Positions 59,865 through 64,000 of a stretch of DNA of 64,000 bases are shown piece after piece. Positions within the stretch are counted from its first letter, which is position 1. Each line of letters starts with the position of its first letter. This stretch comes from an uncultured Muribaculaceae bacterium (GTDB lineage Bacteria; Bacteroidota; Bacteroidia; Bacteroidales; Muribaculaceae): the NCBI GenBank assembly GCA_910579105.1, contig CAJTRT010000006.1:1-64000 (forward strand), in the 5' to 3' direction. A program made the translations under genes and the position numbers. The notes beneath the pieces are model-generated. The model was not told the origin of the DNA, made no database searches, and worked only from the letters and a program-made list of their open reading frames with translations.

Positions 59865-60875
59865 CTACATGCCGTAGGAGAGGGTTGTGTAGTAGTTGCC
59901 GTAGCTGCCGTTGAACTCGATGGTGACGAAGCGGTTGTCGCCCCCGAACCATGTCGCGGAGACCACTCCGCCGCTGTTGGCGGTGCTGACGGGCGCGCCG
60001 TACAGCCCTGTGAAGCGGTTATAGAGGGCGTTGTAGCGGCTCATGTCGTAGTAGGAGGTCGGGTAGGTGAACTGGGATCCGCAGAGGAGGCCGTTGTTGT
60101 AGTACATCGCCGCGTCGGGCCACATGAGGTTCATCTGTGGCACGTTGGTGAGGTACACCACGTCGCTGCCGTAGTTGCTAACCGTGTAGCCGCTGGTGGC
60201 CAGTGTGTTGAGCGACGATGCGAGCGTGGCTCCGATGGCTACTCCGAGGATGGTGGAGAACACGGGGCCGACACCGGCGGTATAGTGCCAGCGTGGCGGG
60301 GGTACCGGGCGGTGCCAGTGGCCGAAGAACGGCACAGGGTGGCGGTAGCCGGGTCCCATCGGGCGGGGTGGCAGGCCGTGCGGCCTTCCTGGCCGTGGCG
60401 GACGGTGGCCGTAGTCGGGGCGTCCGGGTCGGGGCGGGTGCTGCGGGGGACGGTTTCCGGGGTGGTTGTGCCCTGGGTTATGGGGGCCGTTCCCGGGGCG
60501 GTGGCTGCTGCCGTTGCCTGGACGGTTGGCGGGCGGGTTGGTATTGCCCGGGCGGTTGTGGCTCCCTCCGGGATTGTTGTTGCCGGGCCGGTTGCCGCCG
60601 TTTCCGGGGCGCGTGTTGTTGCCGGGCCGGTCAGGCCTGTTGCTGTTTCCGGGGTTGGATGGGCGGGTTGGGCCGCCGTTTCCCGGGCGGCTGTTTCCGG
60701 GCCGGTTGCCGTTGGACGCGCCGGGTCCGCGGCTGTTTCCCCCGCGGGAGCCGCTTCCGCGCTGGGCGCTGTGTTCCGACGACTGCCTGGCGCGTCCCTG
60801 TGCTTCCGCCACGGGGGCGAGCACCATGGCCGCGGCTACCAGCAGGGTCGAAATCGTTGTTGTCAGTTTTCTCAT
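59865..60875 (-). CDS. Secreted RPGN-repeat low-complexity protein
   Basis: A 336-residue exported protein. Signal peptide: MRKLTTTISTLLVAAAMVLA. Residues 25-160 are dominated by (N/G)RPGN-type repeats, then Pro/Arg/His-rich sequence (PGRPDYGHRPPRPGRPHG). The last 135 residues form a normal domain beginning GVGPVFSTILGVAIGATLASSLNTLA with a glycine-rich hydrophobic stretch. Such a layout suggests a surface or matrix protein. It lies 34 bp before the GT39-type gene and may be co-transcribed. Confidence 0.75.
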   Translation of the reverse strand: MRKLTTTISTLLVAAAMVLAPVAEAQGRARQSSEHSAQRGSGSRGGNSRGPGASNGNRPGNSRPGNGGPTRPSNPGNSNRPDRPGNNTRPGNGGNRPGNNNPGGSHNRPGNTNPPANRPGNGSSHRPGNGPHNPGHNHPGNRPPQHPPRPGRPDYGHRPPRPGRPHGLPPRPMGPGYRHPVPFFGHWHRPVPPPRWHYTAGVGPVFSTILGVAIGATLASSLNTLATSGYTVSNYGSDVVYLTNVPQMNLMWPDAAMYYNNGLLCGSQFTYPTSYYDMSRYNALYNRFTGLYGAPVSTANSGGVVSATWFGGDNRFVTIEFNGSYGNYYTTLSYGM

Positions 60876-60986
60876 AGCCGTTTGTTTTTCGCGGTTTTGT
60901 GAGACCCTTTTTCCTTTTAGAGCGCTAATTTAGCCAAAAGGTTTAACAAATTCCCCCTTTTCGGGCTTTTTTAGTATTTTCGCGGT

Positions 60987-61238
60987 ATGATTTACCAATA
61001 CAAGACGAAAGGGACTTGCTCCCGCATGATCACACTCGATGTTGACGACAACGGAACGATCAACAGTGTCGAATTTCTCGGGGGATGCCCGGGGAACACC
61101 ATGGGGGTATGCACTCTTGCGAAAGGACGCAAGGCCGGCGAGATCGCCGACCTTTGCCGCGGCATCCCATGCCGCGACAAGGGCACGTCGTGTCCCGACC
61201 AGCTCGCCCGCTTCATCGATTCCCTCGAACTGGGGTGA
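60987..61238 (+). CDS. TSCPD domain protein (TIGR03905-type)
   Basis: An 83-residue protein consisting of one small domain. Cysteines: C11, a GGCPGN loop, C42-region VCTLAKGR, LCRGIPC and the name-giving TSCPDQL near the C-terminus. The same domain occurs at the end of some ribonucleotide reductases; the stand-alone function is unknown. It is divergent from the low-complexity protein gene and 12 bp before the lipoprotein gene. Confidence 0.88.
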   Translation: MIYQYKTKGTCSRMITLDVDDNGTINSVEFLGGCPGNTMGVCTLAKGRKAGEIADLCRGIPCRDKGTSCPDQLARFIDSLELG

Positions 61239-61250
61239 TAGCTGACAGAT

Positions 61251-61706
61251 ATGAGTATGAGGAGGAACGACATTCGCCGCTATGTTTGGGCGGCTGTCAT
61301 GGCCGGCGGTTTGCTGCTGCTGACGGGGGCGTGCGGGAGCCGTCATTCCAAGGCGCAGCCGGTGGTCGACGCGCTGAATTCTCCCGAGTTCCGCGCCAGG
61401 GAGATACAGACGGGGCTTTTTTCGGGTTCTGAGGCGCGAATCGAGGGGGATACCTTGGTGTTCACTGTCGACTGCACCGAGAAGGTGGTTCTCGCCGAGC
61501 TGCCCCCGCGCAGCCGCGATTTCTTAGAACAGTCGGCCACGATGGAGCTTTCGGACCTGTGCGCCGACAAGGGGTTCCGCGAGGGGATCGAGGCCCTGCG
61601 CGACGAGCGTATGGGGGTGAAGATCGTCTGGCGCGACACCAAGGGCGCGGAAATCGCCGTGGCCCTCTCCCCGGAGGCGATCCTGGGGGCGAATGGGTCG
61701 GAGTGA
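61251..61706 (+). CDS. Small lipoprotein of unknown function
   Basis: A 151-residue protein with a lipobox (LLLTGAC, Cys near residue 28) after a hydrophobic signal. The mature part, VVDALNSPEFRAREIQTGLFSGSEARIEGDTLVF, continues with mixed alpha/beta pattern and no recognisable family. It starts 12 bp after the TSCPD gene, so the two are probably co-transcribed. Confidence 0.68.
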   Translation: MSMRRNDIRRYVWAAVMAGGLLLLTGACGSRHSKAQPVVDALNSPEFRAREIQTGLFSGSEARIEGDTLVFTVDCTEKVVLAELPPRSRDFLEQSATMELSDLCADKGFREGIEALRDERMGVKIVWRDTKGAEIAVALSPEAILGANGSE

Positions 61707-61719
61707 GAGGTCGGCGATT

Positions 61720-61881
61720 GTAGGGACGCACGGCTCGTGCGTCCGAAGCCGGATTATTGGCTTGATTGGCGGACGCACGAGCCGTGCGTCCCTACAAGAT
61801 TGAATTGATTCTGAAAGCATAGCATACGCGGCACGCCGCGTCCTTACAGGCTGGGGTGTAGGGACGCGGCGTGCCGCGTAT
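61720..61881. repeat. Two BIMEs in tandem
   Basis: First pair, GCAC/GTGC-stem units at 61720-61744 (plus) and 61771-61795 (minus). Second pair, GCGGC/GCCGC-stem units at 61824-61847 (minus) and 61858-61881 (plus). The two stem types sit side by side, showing that both are recent in this genome. Confidence 0.85.
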
Positions 61882-61945
61882 GGTTTGTTGTGATGCCGAG
61901 GATGGCTTGTTGATGCCGGTAGGGTGTTGTTTTGGGGCCGCGGGG

Positions 61946-62704
61946 TCAGTCGCCGAGGTGGCGGCGGTAGGCCGCGGCCAGGCGGGTGTGGTAGCGGCGC
62001 GCCTTGGCCTTGGGGCCGTTGTATTTGAGGGCGAACGCGAGCCAGTTCTTATTGCGGATGGAGTCGACCATGCCGCAGTTTGTGATGAATCTGGCGAAGA
62101 GCTCGAGCTGGTCGCGCTCCGAGCGGCTCATCAGGTCGACGAACTCGCGCACCGAGCGAGTGCCGCACTTTTTCCAGTTGAAGCCTCCGATCTGGAACAT
62201 CCCCCAGAATGTAGATTCCAGGGCCGATTCCTCGTCGATTGCCCTGGCTGCGTCGAGGCGCGCCTGCTGCGCGGCCTGGTATGAGCCGTGTCGGCGCGAG
62301 TCTGGGCGGTTGAATATCTCGGGCGATTTTTTCCTGGCTTTCGATAGATTCACCCCGTGGCGCGGGGCGAACTTGCGATACATCGACAGGTCGAAGTTGA
62401 TGAGGGGTTTGCCGTCGTCCCAGAACCCCTCGTGGGCGGCTCCGGCCTCGATGTCGACCACGGCCTTGATGGCGGCCACCTCTATGCCGAGTTCTTCGGC
62501 CACTTCGCGGTAGTCTTCTTCCGTCAGGTCGCGGAAGCGTGCCTCGTCGGCCGCGAGTGGCGGCAGGACGAATGGGGTGAGGAACATCGTTGTGTCGTGG
62601 GCGGCGAACGATTCGGCGTTGGGCCTCAGCAGGGGCTGCGCGGAGCATCCGGCGGAAACGCCGAGCGCCAGGGCGAGGAGGATGGCGGTGGGGAGTTTTT
62701 TCAT
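61946..62704 (-). CDS. Secreted N-acetylmuramidase-family protein (DUF3380-like)
   Basis: A 252-residue exported protein. The signal peptide ends in a lipobox-like GVSAGC. The muramidase domain reads EDYREVAEELGIEVAAIKAVVDIEAG, with the candidate catalytic Glu in DIEAG, then PLINFDLSMYRKFA, STFWGMFQIGGFNWKKCG and WLAFALKYNGP. This order is that of DUF3380 enzymes that cleave peptidoglycan, found in phage endolysins and in bacterial envelopes. It is probably a cell-wall remodelling enzyme. Confidence 0.83.
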   Translation of the reverse strand: MKKLPTAILLALALGVSAGCSAQPLLRPNAESFAAHDTTMFLTPFVLPPLAADEARFRDLTEEDYREVAEELGIEVAAIKAVVDIEAGAAHEGFWDDGKPLINFDLSMYRKFAPRHGVNLSKARKKSPEIFNRPDSRRHGSYQAAQQARLDAARAIDEESALESTFWGMFQIGGFNWKKCGTRSVREFVDLMSRSERDQLELFARFITNCGMVDSIRNKNWLAFALKYNGPKAKARRYHTRLAAAYRRHLGD

Positions 62705-62715
62705 GGATTGGAATT

Positions 62716-62797
62716 GTAGGGACGCGGCGTGCCGCGTATTGTTGCCCGCGGCGATATCTTGCGGGTGGAAGTTATACGCGGCACGCCGCGTCCCTAC
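62716..62797. repeat. BIME: inverted pair of REP-like units
   Basis: GTAG-foot units at 62716-62739 (plus) and 62773-62797 (minus), with the GCGGC/GCCGC stem, between the muramidase gene and pepD. Confidence 0.85.
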
Positions 62798-62843
62798 GTT
62801 GTTTGGCGTGCGTGAATCCCGGGTTTCGGAAACGGATTCGGGT

Positions 62844-64000
62844 TTAGAGGCCGGCGATCTTCTCGATGGTGCGGCGGAGCTGCTGGTAGAAGCGCTCGAC
62901 GGCGGGGATGTGCATGCGCTCCGAGGGGGAGTGCACGTCGCGGAGGGTGGGACCGAACGACACCATGTCGAGGCCGGGATAGTTCTGCTGGAACAGGGCG
63001 CATTCCAGTCCGGCGTGGATGGCCTTGATGGCGGGGCGGGTACCGTAGAGTTCCTCGTAGGCGTCGGAGGCGAGTTTCATTACCTCGGAGTCGAGGTTGG
63101 GAGTCCAGGCGGGATAGCCGTCGCCGTGCTCGACGGTGGCGCCGGCCAGGGTGAAGCAAGCCTCGACCTGGTTGGCGATGTCGTATTTGCGGGAATCGAC
63201 ACAAGAGCGCTGCGAGGTGGTCACCACGATCTTGTCGTTCTCCTTCATCTTCACGGATGCGAGGTTGGTGGAAGTCTCCACCAGGCCTGGCATGTCGCGG
63301 CTCATGGAGATAACTCCGTGGGGGGCGCAGTAGAGGGCGAGCACCAGGGCGCGCGAGGTGGCCTGGTCGACGGTGAAGTCGGGCTTGTCGACGCTCTCGA
63401 GGTCGAGCTTCATAGTTGTCTCGAGCCCCTTGTATTCGGCCTCGATGTCGGCGGCGTAGCGGTTGAACGCTATGCGCACGTTCTCCTTGCGGGAGGTGTG
63501 GACTCCGAACACGGCGTGGGCGGCGCGGGGTATGGCGTTGCGGAGGTTGCCGCCGTCGAACTCCGACACCACCACTTCGTGCTCCTTCATGAGGTTGAAG
63601 AGGAAGCGGGCTACGATTTTGTTGGCGTTGGCGCGTCCGAGGTGGATGTCGCCGCCGGAGTGCCCGCCGAGGCCGTCGCGGAGGTCGATCTTGAAGTAGT
63701 GGTAGTCGGTGGGGGCGAAGGAGCGGTTGTAGTGGAATGTGGCCACGGTGTCGATGCCGCCGGCGCAGCCGACGAAGACTTCCGCGTCGTCCTCGGAGTC
63801 GAGGTTGATCAGTATCGAGCCTTTGAGCTCCCCTTTCTCGAGGTTGTTGGCGCCGGTCATGCCTGTCTCCTCGTCCATTGTGATGAGGGCTTCGAGGGGG
63901 CCGTGCACGAGGGTGTCGTCGGTCATGATCGCGAGTGCGGCGGCCACGCCTATGCCGTTGTCGGCTCCGAGGGTGGTTCCGTTGGCGCGCACCCATTCTC
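62844..64000 (-). CDS. pepD: Aminoacyl-histidine dipeptidase (PepD), 5' end outside the window
   Basis: M20/M28-type zinc dipeptidase acting on Xaa-His dipeptides. The window holds the C-terminal about 385 residues; the frame is open to the window's edge. Metal and catalytic motifs: GTTLGADNGIG (bridging Asp), ITMDEETGMTGA (catalytic Glu and ligand), GGHSGGDIHLGRANANK and the final HAGLECALF. Full-length enzymes have about 485 residues, so roughly 100 are missing at the N-terminus. Confidence 0.94.
   Translation of the reverse strand, partial: EWVRANGTTLGADNGIGVAAALAIMTDDTLVHGPLEALITMDEETGMTGANNLEKGELKGSILINLDSEDDAEVFVGCAGGIDTVATFHYNRSFAPTDYHYFKIDLRDGLGGHSGGDIHLGRANANKIVARFLFNLMKEHEVVVSEFDGGNLRNAIPRAAHAVFGVHTSRKENVRIAFNRYAADIEAEYKGLETTMKLDLESVDKPDFTVDQATSRALVLALYCAPHGVISMSRDMPGLVETSTNLASVKMKENDKIVVTTSQRSCVDSRKYDIANQVEACFTLAGATVEHGDGYPAWTPNLDSEVMKLASDAYEELYGTRPAIKAIHAGLECALFQQNYPGLDMVSFGPTLRDVHSPSERMHIPAVERFYQQLRRTIEKIAGL

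Noticed and set aside
42712..62797. CRISPR array, suggested by recurring palindromic repeats
   Set aside because: Units are scattered tens of bp to many kb apart, in both orientations, with no regular spacers and no cas genes.

Overview
The window looks like a chromosomal segment of a GC-rich member of the Bacteroidales (phylum Bacteroidota), possibly Muribaculaceae-like. The evidence is the recurring -7 element TAnnTTTG, often with TTTG or TTG 19-22 bp upstream, and families typical of the phylum: a DUF3078-type outer-membrane protein, a coaX / OMP / lptC / CNNM-CBS operon, a SlyD-like FKBP with a Cys/His tail, a secreted protein ending in an LYNLQGVRV-type C-terminus, and a TIGR03905-type TSCPD protein. 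The genus assignment is inference.

Layout. 0.1-12.4 kb: nadK, a YgjP-like metallopeptidase, a stand-alone receiver with a structured leader, two large polytopic membrane proteins, xerD, ybeY, mnmG, a ParB-binding-site-like palindrome (parS) and apt. 13-21.9 kb: a large secreted protein, a SlyD-like FKBP, an S41 protease, a PpiD-like periplasmic chaperone and an acyl-ACP thioesterase. 32.7-22 kb (minus strand): one strong promoter is followed by a small membrane protein, a 1066-residue tubulin/FtsZ-like GTPase, a zinc-ribbon/TM protein, three secreted proteins of unknown function, a SUMF1-fold protein and a secreted metallophosphoesterase. I read this as a tubulin-like envelope system and the best candidate for an undescribed functional unit. 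34.0-39.2 kb: a compact virion-like module (scaffold-like, capsid-like, portal-like and three small proteins) with no terminase, tail, lysis or integrase gene. 39.3-56 kb: housekeeping genes (pheT, yebC-like, DUF3078, a CRP-like regulator, HAD, aroB, the lptC operon, coaX, pfkA, argS, Bax-inhibitor family). 56.4-64 kb: a short AT-rich two-gene toxin-antitoxin-like islet flanked by a duplicated licD end, then licD, a GT39-type transferase, a low-complexity secreted protein, a TSCPD protein, a lipoprotein, a muramidase-like protein and the 3' part of pepD.

The most striking feature is the density of short interspersed repeats. Superfamily 1 is REP-like: a GTAG foot, then GGAC and a short palindrome whose stem sequence differs between copies while pairing is kept. 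It often occurs as inverted pairs (BIMEs). Superfamily 2 has a GCTCG-stem-loop-CTCGC core and four 3' flavours, called here A (GGAACCCGACAG), C (GCACGG), D (CCACGGTGG) and E (TCCACCCGAC). Both sit in ordered arrays in intergenic gaps and also lie in frame inside at least six genes, adding peptides or supplying the C-terminus and stop codon. A third family (H, about 130 bp, four copies just after stop codons) shows compensatory base changes in a hairpin.

No tRNA, rRNA or CRISPR array was recognised. All family assignments come from reading the sequence; no search was run.
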